A DNA stretch of 64,000 nucleotides from contig NZ_LMKO01000022.1 in assembly GCF_001421705.1 (NCBI RefSeq), forward strand, positions 124,339-188,338. The letters are read 5' to 3'. The position numbers and the translations under genes were made by a program. This DNA comes from Xylophilus sp. Leaf220. Its GTDB lineage: Bacteria; Pseudomonadota; Gammaproteobacteria; Burkholderiales; Burkholderiaceae_C. Of the stretch, positions 28,230 to 39,749 are shown one piece after another. Position 1 is the first letter of the stretch, and every line of letters starts with the position of its first letter. The notes under the pieces were generated by a model. That model was given only the letters and a program-made list of their open reading frames with translations. It made no database searches and was not told where the DNA came from.

Positions 28230-28346
28230 GTCATGCGTTCCAAGGTGTCGGTAGCACGCCGTGCCGGTACCCAAGGCACGACCGCGATCAGCGCCTTGCG
28301 CAAGATGCCTACGCCAACCGCTGGCATGGGAGAGACCGCCGTGGCG

Positions 28347-29744
<1,398 letters not shown>

Positions 29745-29752
<8 letters not shown>

Positions 29753-30617
29753 CGCCGCCCCGCCCCTCGTGCAGACGCGGCCGCCGGGCTTCTGGCCGCG
29801 CGCGCTGCGCCACCCCAGTTTCGCGATCGGCGCGGTGCTGACGCTGCTGCTGGTGCTGGCCGCCGCCGTGTCGTACGCCTGGACACCGTGGCCGGTCTAC
29901 GAGATGGACCTGGCCGCCAAGCTGCAGCCACCGTCACTCTCGCACTGGCTGGGCACCGACGCCTTCGGCCGCGACGTCGCGTCTCTCCTGCTGGTGGGCG
30001 CGCGGGCGTCGATCCTGGTGGGCGTGGTGGCGGTGGGCATCGGCCTGGCGGTCGGCACCGCGCTGGGGCTGCTCGCCGCGGCCCGGCGCGGCTGGGTGGA
30101 AGAGGCCATCATGCGGCTCGCCGATTTCTCGCTGGCCTTTCCGGCCATCCTGTCGGCGATCATGATGACCGCCGTCTTCGGGCCCGGCATGGTCAACGCC
30201 ATCGTGGCGATCGGCATCTACAACATTCCCACCTTCGCCCGCATCACCCGCGCCTCGGCGGCGGCCGTCTGGTCGCGCGACTACGTGGCGGCGGCGCGGG
30301 CCTGCGGCAAGGGGCCGTGGGCGATCACCTGGGAGCATGTGCTTCCCAACATCTCGGCGGCGCTGATCGTGCAGGTGACGATCCGCTTCGCGATCGCGAT
30401 CCTGGCCGAGGCCGCCCTCTCCTACCTGGGCCTGGGCACCCAGCCGCCGCAGCCGTCGTGGGGCCGCATGCTCAGCGAAGCGCAGACGCTGATGTTCCAG
30501 GCGCCGCTGCTGGCCGTGTGGCCGGGCGCGGCCATCGCTTTTGCCGTGCTGGGCCTGAACCTGCTGGGCGACGGCCTGCGCGACCTGCTCGACCCGCGCC
30601 TGGCCCGAGCACGATGA
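29745..30617 (+). CDS. ABC transporter permease, DppC type (second system)
   Basis: A 290-residue permease with an extended N-terminal tail before the first helix. LSHWLGTDAFGRDVASLLL is the DppC hallmark. The coupling loop is SRDYVAAARACGKGPWAITW, and EAALSYLGLGTQPPQPSWG is the conserved late segment. It partners the permease at 28802. A REP-like element, then the first ATPase gene, follows. Confidence 0.92.
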
Positions 30618-30620
30618 AAC

Positions 30621-30710
30621 ACCACCAGGCTCCCCGCTGCGCGGTCCGCCGACCCCCTTCCAGGGGGCGACACCAGCGGCCCGGCAAGCCGGTTCGGCGG
30701 TGTCCGTTTG
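30621..30710. repeat. REP-like intergenic element, copy 2
   Basis: The segment holds CCCCCTTCCAGGGGG, CCGGCAAGCCGG and an outer CCGCC/GGCGG pairing. It fills the gap between the second permease and the ATPase gene. The overall layout (GCTGCGC arm, C/G-run hairpin, then a CCGG hairpin) matches the element at 21846-21938. Similar elements are familiar from Comamonadaceae genomes. Confidence 0.55.
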
Positions 30711-30729
30711 GGAACGACACGGTATCCGC

Positions 30730-31719
30730 ATGACGAATTTGCTCCACGTCGAAGATTTGCGCATCCGCCTGCAGACGCCGCGCGGCCCGGCCGATGCGGT
30801 GCGCGGCATCGGCTTCACCCTGGCGCGCGGCGAGACGCTGGGCATCGTCGGCGAATCGGGCTGCGGCAAGTCGCTGACGGTGCAGGCGCTGATGGGCCTG
30901 CTGCCCGCCAGCGCGGAGGTCTCCGGCAGCATCCATTTCGACGAGCGCGAACTGGTCGGCCGCAGCGACCGCTCGATGTGCTCGATCCGCGGCAACCGCA
31001 TCGGCATGGTGTTCCAGGAGCCGATGACCGCGCTCAACCCGCTGCACCCGATCGGCCGGCAGGTGGCCGAGCCGCTGCGGCTGCACCGCGGCCTGTCGAA
31101 AGCCGACGCCCGCCGCGAGGCGCTGGCGCTGCTGGAGCGCGTCGGCATCCCCGACGCGGCGGCGAAGCTGGGCGCCTACCCGCACCAGTTCTCGGGCGGG
31201 CAGCGCCAGCGGATCGGCATCGCGATGGCCCTGGCCTGCGGCCCCGACCTGCTGATCGCCGACGAGCCGACCACCGCGCTCGACGTGACGGTGCAGCGGC
31301 AGATCCTCGACCTGATTCGCTCCGTGGTCGCAGAGCGCGGCATGGGGCTGATCCTGATCTCGCACGACCTGGGCGTGATCGCCCAGAGCGTGCAGCGGGT
31401 GCTGGTGATGTACGGCGGCAGCGTGGTCGAGAGCGGCAGCACCGCCGAAGTCTTCGCCCGCCGGGCGCACCCCTACACCCGCGGCCTGTTCGCGGCCCGG
31501 CCGCTGACCGGCGCGCCGCTCGGCACCCGGCTGCCCACCATCGCCGGCAGCGTGCCCGAACTGGTCGACCTGCCCGCCGGCTGCCCGTTCGCCGGCCGCT
31601 GCGCGCACACGGTGGCCGATTGCCACACGGTGCGGCCGCCGCCGGTCTGGCTCTCGCGCACCCATGCGGTCCGCTGCATCCGGCTGCGCGAGATCGCCGC
31701 CTCGGCCGGCGGCGTCTGA
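30730..31719 (+). CDS. ABC transporter ATP-binding protein, DppD type
   Basis: A 329-residue ATPase. The start at 30730 is preferred because upstream codons fall in the REP-like element. Walker A is GESGCGKS, the Q-loop is [15 protein letters not shown], the signature is [15 protein letters not shown], and Walker B is [14 protein letters not shown]. The C-terminal oligopeptide-transporter motif [14 protein letters not shown], with its Cys residues, is intact. It ends five bases before the second ATPase gene. Confidence 0.93.
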   Translation: MTNLLHVEDLRIRLQTPRGPADAVRGIGFTLARGETLGIVGESGCGKSLTVQALMGLLPASAEVSGSIHFDERELVGRSDRSMCSIRGNRIGMVFQEPMTALNPLHPIGRQVAEPLRLHRGLSKADARREALALLERVGIPDAAAKLGAYPHQFSGGQRQRIGIAMALACGPDLLIADEPTTALDVTVQRQILDLIRSVVAERGMGLILISHDLGVIAQSVQRVLVMYGGSVVESGSTAEVFARRAHPYTRGLFAARPLTGAPLGTRLPTIAGSVPELVDLPAGCPFAGRCAHTVADCHTVRPPPVWLSRTHAVRCIRLREIAASAGGV

Positions 31720-31724
31720 AGGTC

Positions 31725-32630
<906 letters not shown>

Positions 32631-32709
32631 CGATCGGCACATCCTGTCGCCCGCCGCCGCGCTCGCCGCCACGCCCCGTTTTTTACCCCGCCACTGTCCG
32701 GAGCCTGCC

Positions 32710-34200
32710 ATGCCGAATCGCCGTACCGTCCTCGCCTCCAGCGCCCTCGCCGCCGCACCGCTGGTGCTGCCCGCCGCCGTCTTCGCCCAGACCCGCAAGA
32801 ACGCGATCGTGCTCGGCATGACCCTGGAGCCGGCGGGCCTGGACCCGACCGCGGCCGCAGCGTCGTCCATCGCCGAGGTCACGCTCTACAACCTCTACGA
32901 GACGCTGACCAAGATCAACGCCGACGGCAGCGTGACGCCGCTGCTGGCCGAGCGCTGGGTGGTGTCGCCCGACCTCAAGACCCTGACCTTCCAGCTGCGC
33001 CGCGGGGTGAAGTTCCACAACGGCGAGCCGTTCGACGCGCAGGCGGTCAAGTTCAGCTTCGAGCGGGCCGCCGGCGAAAAAAGCACCAACAAGGACAAGC
33101 GCCTGTTCGCCAACCTGCAGGTGCAGGTGGCCGACACCCACACGGTGGTGCTGGTGAGCGCCGAGATAGACCCCGACCTGCCCTTCCTGCTGGGCCAGGC
33201 CACCGCAGTCATCGTCGAGCCCAAGAGCGCCGACGGCAACGCGACCCAGCCGGTGGGCACCGGGCCGTACCGCCTCACCAGCTACAACCGCGGCGCGTCG
33301 CTGGTGCTGGAGGCCTGGGACGGCTACCGCAACGCGGCGGCGATCCCGCTGAAGAAGGCCACCTTCCGCTTCATCGGCGACCCGGCGGCCCAGGGCGCGG
33401 CGCTGCAGGCGGGCGACGTGGACATCTTCGCGCGCTTCGCACCGCGCAGCGTGCCGCAGTTCAAGGGCAACCCGCGCTTCCAGGTGGTGGTGGGCGGCTC
33501 GCGCGCCAAGACCATCGTGGCGATCAACCACCGCCGCAAACCGCTCGACGACGTGCGGGTGCGGCGCGCCATCTCCGCCGCCATCGACCGCAAGGCGATG
33601 ATCGAAGGCGCGGCCGACGGCTACGGCGTGCCGATCGGCAGCCACTACGTGCCCGGCGCGCTGGGGTACGTGGACACCACCGGCATCAACCCGTTCGACG
33701 TGAACAAGGCCAAGGCGCTGCTGGCCGAGGCCGGGGTGAAGACCCCGCTGGAGCTGACGGTGACGCTGCCGCCCACGCCCTATGCCCGCCAGGGCGGCGA
33801 GGTGCTGGTGGCGCAGCTGGCCAGGATCGGCATCGTCGCCAAGCTGCAGAACGTCGAGTGGGCCCAGTGGCTCAGCGGCACCTACGGCAACAAGAACTAC
33901 GACCTGTCGATCATTTCGCACGTGGAGCCGTTCGACCTGGGCAACTACGCCAAGGCCGACTACTACTGGGGCTACCGGTCGCCCGCGTTCGACGCGCTCT
34001 ACGACAAGATCCGCAGCACCGGCGACGGCGCCGAACGGGCACGCCTGCTCGGCGACGCCCAGCGGCTGCTGGCACAGGACGCGGCCAACGTCTTCCTGTA
34101 CCAGCCGCAGTGGGTCACGGTGGCGCACAAGAACCTCAAGGGCTTCTGGAAGGACATGCCCATCTTCGTGAACGACCTGGGCGCGATGGCCTGGGCCTGA
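32710..34200 (+). CDS. ABC transporter substrate-binding protein, family 5 (second system)
   Basis: A 496-residue periplasmic binding protein with a signal peptide ending AAVFAQ and a CCGGAG site before the ATG. LAERWVVSPDLKTLTFQLR, GVKFHNGEPFDAQAVKFSF and VGTGPYRLTSY are strong family 5 signatures. It is last in the operon, after permeases and ATPases. The set resembles dipeptide or glutathione importers; the ligand is not determined. A bidirectional terminator follows about 240 bp downstream. Confidence 0.92.
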   Translation: MPNRRTVLASSALAAAPLVLPAAVFAQTRKNAIVLGMTLEPAGLDPTAAAASSIAEVTLYNLYETLTKINADGSVTPLLAERWVVSPDLKTLTFQLRRGVKFHNGEPFDAQAVKFSFERAAGEKSTNKDKRLFANLQVQVADTHTVVLVSAEIDPDLPFLLGQATAVIVEPKSADGNATQPVGTGPYRLTSYNRGASLVLEAWDGYRNAAAIPLKKATFRFIGDPAAQGAALQAGDVDIFARFAPRSVPQFKGNPRFQVVVGGSRAKTIVAINHRRKPLDDVRVRRAISAAIDRKAMIEGAADGYGVPIGSHYVPGALGYVDTTGINPFDVNKAKALLAEAGVKTPLELTVTLPPTPYARQGGEVLVAQLARIGIVAKLQNVEWAQWLSGTYGNKNYDLSIISHVEPFDLGNYAKADYYWGYRSPAFDALYDKIRSTGDGAERARLLGDAQRLLAQDAANVFLYQPQWVTVAHKNLKGFWKDMPIFVNDLGAMAWA

Positions 34201-34437
34201 TACCGACCCGCGGGCGCGGCGGATCCTCCGCGCCTCTGGCGGCACCTGCCCTCGCCCTATAGCGGCACGGCCCGCGAAAATCGTCGGAAAACGGCGAATC
34301 GCACTGCATCGTGTGCAATGCAATAGGACGAAACCGAACCGGAAAATGCCGCCTATCGATTTATGGAAAATGGGAATCCAGGCGCCGAGGCCTGAATCGT
34401 GGCCATTTTCGAATCGCCGCCCTCTGATTTTCGCCAA

Positions 34438-34466
34438 CAAAAAAGGCTCCCGAAAGAGCCTTTTTC
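34438..34466. terminator. Bidirectional intrinsic terminator
   Basis: AAAAAGGCTC pairs with GAGCCTTTTT around a CCGAAA loop. It lies 17 bases after the stop of the RRM gene (minus strand), and its other face could end the second ABC operon. The preceding 237 bases (34201-34437) show no gene; they are less GC-rich than average. Confidence 0.9.
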
Positions 34467-34482
34467 ATTCTGCAGAAGCAGC

Positions 34483-34854
34483 TTAGTAACCGCCGCGGCC
34501 ACCGCCACCGCCGTAACCGCCGCCACCACCACCGCCGCCGTAACCACCGCCGCCGCCGCCACCACCGTAGCCGCCACGACCGCCGCCACCGCCAGGAGCA
34601 CGTGGCTCCATCGGGCGGGCTTCGTTGACCGTGAGTGCGCGGCCGTCGAGTGCCTGGCCGTTCATGCCTTCGATGGCGGCCAGGGCTTCTGCCTCGGTGC
34701 CCATTTCGACGAAGCCGAAGCCCTTCGAACGGTCGGTGTCACGTTCCATCATGACCTTGGCGCTGGCAACGGTGCCGTATTCGCCGAAGGCTTGTTGCAG
34801 ATCGTTGTCGCGGATGCTGTAGGACAGGTTGCCTACGTAGAGTTTTTTGCCCAT
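34483..34854 (-). CDS. Glycine-rich RRM RNA-binding protein
   Basis: A 123-residue protein. One RNA recognition motif covers residues 3-80: RNP2 is LYVGNL (5-10) and RNP1 is KGFGFVEM (44-51), with the stacking aromatics in place. After residue 90 the chain is almost pure Gly with Tyr and Arg (GGYGGGGGGGG units), resembling cold-induced bacterial and cyanobacterial RNA-binding proteins. Its ribosome binding site is buried in a hairpin (34857-34892), pointing to control at translation. The Gly-coding repeat is prone to length change. RNA targets are unknown. Confidence 0.93.
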   Translation of the reverse strand: MGKKLYVGNLSYSIRDNDLQQAFGEYGTVASAKVMMERDTDRSKGFGFVEMGTEAEALAAIEGMNGQALDGRALTVNEARPMEPRAPGGGGGRGGYGGGGGGGGYGGGGGGGGYGGGGGRGGY

Positions 34855-34856
34855 GA

Positions 34857-34892
34857 GGACTCCAAAAAGAACCAAAAAAAGCGATGGAGTCC
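34857..34892 (-). promoter_or_regulatory. Hairpin hiding the ribosome binding site of the RRM gene
   Basis: In the mRNA, GGACTCC (34892-34886) can pair over seven perfect bases with GGAGTCC (34863-34857). The second arm contains the GGAG ribosome binding site, five bases before the ATG. The 22-base loop is rich in U. Closing the hairpin should block translation; heat, cold or RNA-binding protein could open it. The leader upstream extends through otherwise gene-free sequence to 35098. Confidence 0.55.
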
Positions 34893-35098
34893 CAAATCAC
34901 GACAAACAAATGAAGCTGAAGCGCGAAACTGACCAATCACCGAAGGACGCCTGTACAGCAAAACTGCGCAGGCTCCACGCGATTATGGACCGGTTTCGTT
35001 TTTGAGCGCCAGCTAAATCGTTACATTCATCCACGCTGCGGATCGCGCCCGAAAACCCCGCATATCCGGCCCGTCGCGCCGCATCGCACAATCGTCCG

Positions 35099-36499
35099 GT
35101 GCCGTCCTCCCACCTGCCGACCGATCCCCTGGGCAATCCGCTCACGCTGCACGACCCGTCCTCGCGGGCCGCCGTCGATGCCTTCGTGGAAGGCTTCGTC
35201 GCCTGCGAATCCCGCGCGGCCGAGACGCTGTCCGCAGCCGACGACACCAGCCCGCTGGTGCAGGCCTACTGCGCCGCGCTGCACATGTTCTCCGAATCGC
35301 GCGGCGGTGCCGCAGCGGCGCAGCCTTTCGTCGAGCGGGCGCAGGCGGGTTGCGCCGGCGCCACGGCGCGGGAGCGCCGATTCGTCGCGGCCGTCGCCGC
35401 CTGGGTCGGCGGCGACGTGCCGCGGGCGATCGCGCTGCACCAGGAGCAGGCGGCCGAGCATCCGCGCGACCTGGTATCGGTCAAGCTGGGCCAGTACCAC
35501 GCCTTCAACCGCGGCGATGCGCCGGCGATGCTGCGGCTGGCCCTGGCCGCGCTGCCGGCATCGGAGGACGTGCCCCACGCCCACGGCATGGCCGCCTTCG
35601 GCTGGGAGCAATGCCACTTCATGCCCGAAGCCGAGGCCGCCGCCCGCCGGGCGATCGCCCTGCGCTGGAAGGAGCCCTGGGCCCACCATGCGCTCGGCCA
35701 CGTGATGCTGACCGAGGGCCGGATCGCCGAAGGACTGGACTTCATGCGGACGGCCAGCGCCACCTGGACCGGCCTCAACTCCTTCATGGTGACCCACAAC
35801 TGGTGGCACCTGGCGCTGTTCCTGGTCGAGCTCGACCGGCTGGACGAAGCGCTGGACGTCTACGACACGCAGGTCTGGGGCGTGGCGCCCGACTATTCGC
35901 AGGACCAGGTGGGCGCGGTGTCGCTGCTGGCGCGGCTGGAGATGGCCGGGGCGGAGGTGGGCCCGCGCTGGCAGGACGTGGCCGACCGGCTGGCGGCGCG
36001 CACCCACGACCAGGTGCTGCCCTTCCTGGACCTGCAGTACCTCTACGGCCTGGCGCGTGCCGGCCGGCCCGAGGCCGTCCTGCTGCTCGACCGCATCGCC
36101 CAGCAGGCGGACCACGGCCCGGCGGCCGACCGTGCGGCCTGGCGGCGTGCGGCGGTCCCGGCGGCCCGGGGCTGCGTGGCCCATGCGCAGGGCCGCTTCG
36201 CCGACGCGGCGGCGGCCCTGGGCGCCGCGCTGCCGGTGCTGGTGGAGATCGGCGGCAGCCATGCCCAGCGCGATCTGTTCGCGCAGCTGCACCTGGATGC
36301 GCTGCAGCGCAGCGGCCAGGCGGCCGAGGCCCTGCACCTGCTGCAGCCGCAGTGCAATGCGCAGCCGGAATCGCGCCGGCTGGCGCGGCAGGCGCAGGGC
36401 CTCTACTCGGTGCTGGGATTGCCGGCCGACAGGCTGTCGGCGCGGGCGGCCGCGGCCGCGGCGGCCTCGCGCTCGCGGGCCAGCCGCGTCTGGTCGTAG
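35099..36499 (+). CDS. Tetratricopeptide (TTC38-like) protein
   Basis: A 466-residue helical-repeat protein from a GTG at 35099; no strong ribosome binding site is visible. It has no signal peptide. Motifs such as HAHGMAAFGWEQ, EPWAHHALGHVMLTEGR and MVTHNWWHLALFLVELDRLD match the TTC38 family of TPR proteins, which is shared by bacteria and animals and has no settled function. The last 97 bp overlap the histidine phosphatase gene tail-to-tail. The overlapping code gives a low-complexity Ala/Ser/Arg end, so the C-terminus is likely expendable. Confidence 0.85.
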   Translation: MPSSHLPTDPLGNPLTLHDPSSRAAVDAFVEGFVACESRAAETLSAADDTSPLVQAYCAALHMFSESRGGAAAAQPFVERAQAGCAGATARERRFVAAVAAWVGGDVPRAIALHQEQAAEHPRDLVSVKLGQYHAFNRGDAPAMLRLALAALPASEDVPHAHGMAAFGWEQCHFMPEAEAAARRAIALRWKEPWAHHALGHVMLTEGRIAEGLDFMRTASATWTGLNSFMVTHNWWHLALFLVELDRLDEALDVYDTQVWGVAPDYSQDQVGAVSLLARLEMAGAEVGPRWQDVADRLAARTHDQVLPFLDLQYLYGLARAGRPEAVLLLDRIAQQADHGPAADRAAWRRAAVPAARGCVAHAQGRFADAAAALGAALPVLVEIGGSHAQRDLFAQLHLDALQRSGQAAEALHLLQPQCNAQPESRRLARQAQGLYSVLGLPADRLSARAAAAAAASRSRASRVWS

Positions 36500-37128
36500 A
36501 CAGGCTGGGCCGGCAGGCCTTCCAGGTGGCCGACCTCGGCCCAGGCCCGGATCTCGATCGCACCCCGTTCGTCGACGCGCACCCGGTTGAAGCCGGCATT
36601 CGGAATCTCGGCCATCCGCGGGCCGTCCAGGCTCAGCGCCTGCGCGGTGCGGAACACCATGTCGAGCACGCCCCCGTGGCTCACCACCAGCACCGTCTTG
36701 CCGGCATGCGCCGCGGCCACGTCGCGCAGCGCAGCGATGCTGCGGGCATGGAACTGCCGCGTGCTTTCGCCACCCGGCAGGCTGCGGTCGGCCCGGAAAT
36801 CGAGCCAGCGCAGCCACGAAGCGGGCATCGTCCCGCGCAGTTCGGCGGCGGTCAGGCCTTCGGCCTCGCCGAAGAACTGCTCGCGCAGGCCGGCATCGGT
36901 CTGCAGCGACAGGCCCAGCCGCGCCACCGCGGGCGCCGCCGTCTGGCGGGTGCGCAGCAGGTCGCTCGCCACCGCATGGTCGATCGCCTCGTGCGCCAGG
37001 CGGTCGGCCAGGCGCTCTGCCTGGGCCAGGCCGACGGCGTTCAGCGGCACGTCGGAATGGCCCTGGAACCGCATCGCGCGGTTCCAGTCGGTCTCGCCGT
37101 GGCGGATCAGGATCAGGTCGGTGGGCAA
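36403..37128 (-). CDS. Histidine phosphatase family protein (phosphoglycerate mutase-like)
   Basis: A 241-residue enzyme. LILIRHGETDWN holds the catalytic RHG, and LREQFFGEAEGL, PGGESTRQFHAR and VVSHGGVLDMV supply the remaining Arg, Glu and His of the active site. Members dephosphorylate sugars, nucleotides or phosphoglycerate; the substrate cannot be told. The C-terminal tail ([16 protein letters not shown]) lies in the overlap with the TPR gene. It is 23 bp downstream of the Yip1-family gene and probably cotranscribed. Confidence 0.9.
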   Translation of the reverse strand: MPTDLILIRHGETDWNRAMRFQGHSDVPLNAVGLAQAERLADRLAHEAIDHAVASDLLRTRQTAAPAVARLGLSLQTDAGLREQFFGEAEGLTAAELRGTMPASWLRWLDFRADRSLPGGESTRQFHARSIAALRDVAAAHAGKTVLVVSHGGVLDMVFRTAQALSLDGPRMAEIPNAGFNRVRVDERGAIEIRAWAEVGHLEGLPAQPVYDQTRLAREREAAAAAAARADSLSAGNPSTE

Positions 37129-37151
37129 GGTGTCGGCGTATCCGGGACGTG

Positions 37152-38372
37152 TCAGGACTTGGGCGGGCGCTGCATCGACTCCAGGCGGCCCATGTCGATC
37201 GCCTTGACCGCCTTGCGCAGGTCGTCGATCGCGACGTTGTCGCCGTCGCCCTGCACCACGATGCCGTTCTCGAGCATCACCGTGTACTCGCCGTGGGACT
37301 TGTCCTTGCGGTATTCCTCGCGCACGGTGCGCTTGCCGTCGCGGTAGACCTTCTCGACGCTGTCGGCCGTCTCGCGGTCAAGCGTCATCTGCGACCAGGC
37401 CATGCCGATGATGGCGGCGGCGCCGGCATCGGTGATCGAGAGCTCGATGTTGCGGTCGTCCTTGCGGTAGACCGCGCGGGCGGTGCTGCCGCCCAGGCCC
37501 ATCGCGGCGCCGCTCTGCGCTTCGATCGACTCGCGCGGCAGGCCGTCGGCGGTCTCGGGCAGCACGGCGCGCAGCTGGTCGGCCGGGACCACCGTGCCGG
37601 AGCCGCCGGCCAGCGCGCCCATCATCTCGCTGGCGGCCTTGCCGGCCGCGGCGCTGTCACCCGATGCCTGCGCGGCTTCCATCCGCTTGCCGGCCTCTTC
37701 CATGCGGCGGGCGGCTTCTTCCATCTTGGCGGTGTCGATCGTGACCGCGCCTTCCGAGCCGCGCAGCGTGACCTGCTGGCCGGCCGTGCCCGCGGCCATC
37801 AGCCCGACGGGCATCACCATGCCGGCGATCCACGACACGAGCACCGCGGCCACGATGCTGCAGATCGCGACGACGGCGGTGTAGCCGACGGCCTTCTCGG
37901 GCGGGCACTTCATCAGCACCGGCAGGCCGGTGTAGAGCAGGTAGATCGAATAGAGCGCCGCCACGATGCCCAGCACCGACAGCGCGGGCAGCAGGCTGAA
38001 GATGCCGCCCAGCAATGCCGCCGTGCTGGCGTAGACCACCAGCTTGAGCGAGCCGATGCGGCTCTTGGTGCCGCCGAAGCCGGGCGCCAGCGCGTCGACC
38101 ACCAGCGCCACCACGAACACCATCACCAGCGTCAGCAGGTAGCCGACGACCATCCCGACGATGCCGGCCAGCAGCGGCACCCGCACCGATACGCCCAGCA
38201 TCCCGAAGCCGATCAGCGAGGTGCCGACAAAGCCCGCCACCGCCGGCACCAGCGCCAGCAGCATCAGGTACTGGGTGTAGAGGCCGTTGGGCGTGGCCGG
38301 CTCGGCGTCGATGACCGGCCAGGTCTGTTTGGGCTTGAGCAGGATGTCCTGCACGCGTTGCACGATGTTCAT
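37152..38372 (-). CDS. Yip1 family membrane protein
   Basis: A 406-residue protein. The first 210 residues hold five to six membrane segments of the Yip1 type, opening MNIVQRVQDILLKPKQTWPV as is common in proteobacterial members. After the last helix comes a Gln/Ala/Met-rich helical linker (KMEEAARRMEEAGKRMEAAQ). A soluble C-terminal region has beta-rich stretches such as REEYRKDKSHGEYTVML. The combination of Yip1 domain and a long soluble tail is less usual. The function is not known. Confidence 0.82.
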   Translation of the reverse strand: MNIVQRVQDILLKPKQTWPVIDAEPATPNGLYTQYLMLLALVPAVAGFVGTSLIGFGMLGVSVRVPLLAGIVGMVVGYLLTLVMVFVVALVVDALAPGFGGTKSRIGSLKLVVYASTAALLGGIFSLLPALSVLGIVAALYSIYLLYTGLPVLMKCPPEKAVGYTAVVAICSIVAAVLVSWIAGMVMPVGLMAAGTAGQQVTLRGSEGAVTIDTAKMEEAARRMEEAGKRMEAAQASGDSAAAGKAASEMMGALAGGSGTVVPADQLRAVLPETADGLPRESIEAQSGAAMGLGGSTARAVYRKDDRNIELSITDAGAAAIIGMAWSQMTLDRETADSVEKVYRDGKRTVREEYRKDKSHGEYTVMLENGIVVQGDGDNVAIDDLRKAVKAIDMGRLESMQRPPKS

Positions 38373-38490
38373 GTGTTGTTCTCCGTCTTGGGTCGATGGT
38401 GGCGGACGCCTCCCGCCGCGCCGGCCCGCAGTCTATGCGAGCAGGGTAGCGTTTCGGTGACAACGCGCGCCGGGCCGCGTCCGTCGTAGA

Positions 38491-38682
38491 TCAGAGCCCG
38501 ATCACCCGCAGCGGGCGGCGGCAGTCCGCATCGCGGAACGGCCCTCCGGCCTGGCCCCACCCGCTGCCGGGCGAGGTCTGCGCGCAGACCTGGCTGCCGT
38601 TCTGCAGGCTGCGCCACTGGTACCAGGGGGCCGGCGCGCCGGCCGCACCGGCGGCGCATGCCAGTGCGAGCAGGCCCGCCAC
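38491..38682 (-). CDS. Small exported conserved protein
   Basis: The GTG at 38682 is preferred: GGGGAGGC lies nine bases upstream, and the product is 63 residues with a clean signal (AGLLALACAAGAAGA). ATG codons further upstream (38772, 38802) would add an odd second hydrophobic segment. The mature part, WYQWRSLQNGSQVCAQ then TSPGSGW and GPFRDADCRR, has two Cys likely to form a disulfide. It recalls small conserved periplasmic proteins of Comamonadaceae. Function unknown. Confidence 0.6.
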   Translation of the reverse strand: MAGLLALACAAGAAGAPAPWYQWRSLQNGSQVCAQTSPGSGWGQAGGPFRDADCRRPLRVIGL

Positions 38683-38889
38683 CGCGTGCCGCCTCCCCGT
38701 CGCGAAGGCGATGGCAGCCGATGGCAAGGATATAAGCATCAGGATATAAAGAAAGGTGGATCGAGGGAGCATGCTAGCGTCCCGCAGCTTGCGCAGCCGC
38801 AACGACGCCTCGACGAGGCCCGGCGCCCATCGCGCACTGCTGTCCTTTCCGGTCCCTTCCCTCCGAAACTTCCCATTGCGGCCTCTGCC

Positions 38890-39678
38890 ATGACGTCTTC
38901 AGCCCCTCTGCCCCCCGCCGTCGCCACCGGCTGCGAAGGCTGCCGCAACGGCGAGAGCCCGGGTTTCGACTTCACGATGGCGTTCCAGCCGATCGTCGAC
39001 GTGGAACACCGCACCGTCTTCGGCCACGAGGCGCTGGTGCGCGGCCTGCAGGGCGAAGGCGCCGGCAGCATCCTGGCCCAGGTGGGGCCGCACAACCGCT
39101 ACGCGTTCGACCAGGCCTGCCGGGTCAAGGCGATCGAGCTGGCCAGCACGCTCGGCATGCAGTCGATGCTGAGCATCAACTTCCTGCCCAACGCGGTCTA
39201 CCGGGCCGAGGCCTGCATCCGCCTGACGCTGGCCACCGCCGAGAAGTGCCGCTTTCCGCTGGAGCGGATCATGTTCGAGCTGACCGAGGACGAGCGGGCG
39301 AGCGACGTGCCGCACCTGGTCTCGATCTTCAGCGAGTACCGCCAGCGCGGCTTCACCACCGCGATCGACGACTTCGGCGCCGGGTTCTCCAACTTCGGCC
39401 TGCTGGCCGACTTCGCGCCCGACATCATCAAGATCGACATGCACCTGGTGCGCGACATCCATCTGGACGCCCGGCGCCGCACCATCGTCCAGGGCCTGCT
39501 GACCATCTGCCACGGCCTGGGCAGCCGGGTGATCGCCGAAGGGGTGGAGCATCCGGAAGAAGTACAGGTGCTGCGCGACATGGGCGTGACGCTGTTCCAG
39601 GGCTACGTGTTCGCCCGGCCGGGCCTGGCCGCGCTGCCGGCGGTGGACTGGGCCGGCGCGCTCGGCAGCCCTGCCTGA
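38890..39678 (+). CDS. EAL-domain cyclic di-GMP phosphodiesterase
   Basis: A 262-residue single-domain protein, start at 38890. The catalytic set appears complete: EAL at 47-49, Asn97 in SINFLP, Glu130 in FELTE, the Asp pair 160-161 in IDDFGAG, Lys181 in IKID, and EGVE at 217-220. It should cleave cyclic di-GMP to pGpG. A short N-terminus carries Cys15-x2-Cys18 (CEGC), a possible metal or redox site. There is no sensor domain in the chain; a BLUF photoreceptor gene lies about 2 kb away and may be its partner. Confidence 0.92.
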   Translation: MTSSAPLPPAVATGCEGCRNGESPGFDFTMAFQPIVDVEHRTVFGHEALVRGLQGEGAGSILAQVGPHNRYAFDQACRVKAIELASTLGMQSMLSINFLPNAVYRAEACIRLTLATAEKCRFPLERIMFELTEDERASDVPHLVSIFSEYRQRGFTTAIDDFGAGFSNFGLLADFAPDIIKIDMHLVRDIHLDARRRTIVQGLLTICHGLGSRVIAEGVEHPEEVQVLRDMGVTLFQGYVFARPGLAALPAVDWAGALGSPA

Positions 39679-39680
39679 CG

Positions 39681-39734
39681 CTACGAAATCAATAGCTGGT
39701 GGTCGGCGCCGTTCGCCGGCTGCAGCCACTTTTC
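39681..39734 (+). repeat. Dispersed palindromic repeat, copy E
   Basis: The copy reads CTACGAAATCAATAGCTGG, TGGTCGGC...GCCGGCTGCAGCC, then CTTTTC. It fills the 71-bp gap between the converging EAL and DUF429 genes. In that place it could act as a bidirectional stop, though there is no T run after the hairpin. Confidence 0.7.
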
Positions 39735-39749
39735 ATTCGGATTCCGGGC

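Noticed and set aside
34492-34605. Tandem repeat that could be a CRISPR-like or satellite array
   Set aside because: It is the Gly/Tyr codon repeat of the RRM protein tail, in frame throughout, with no spacers.
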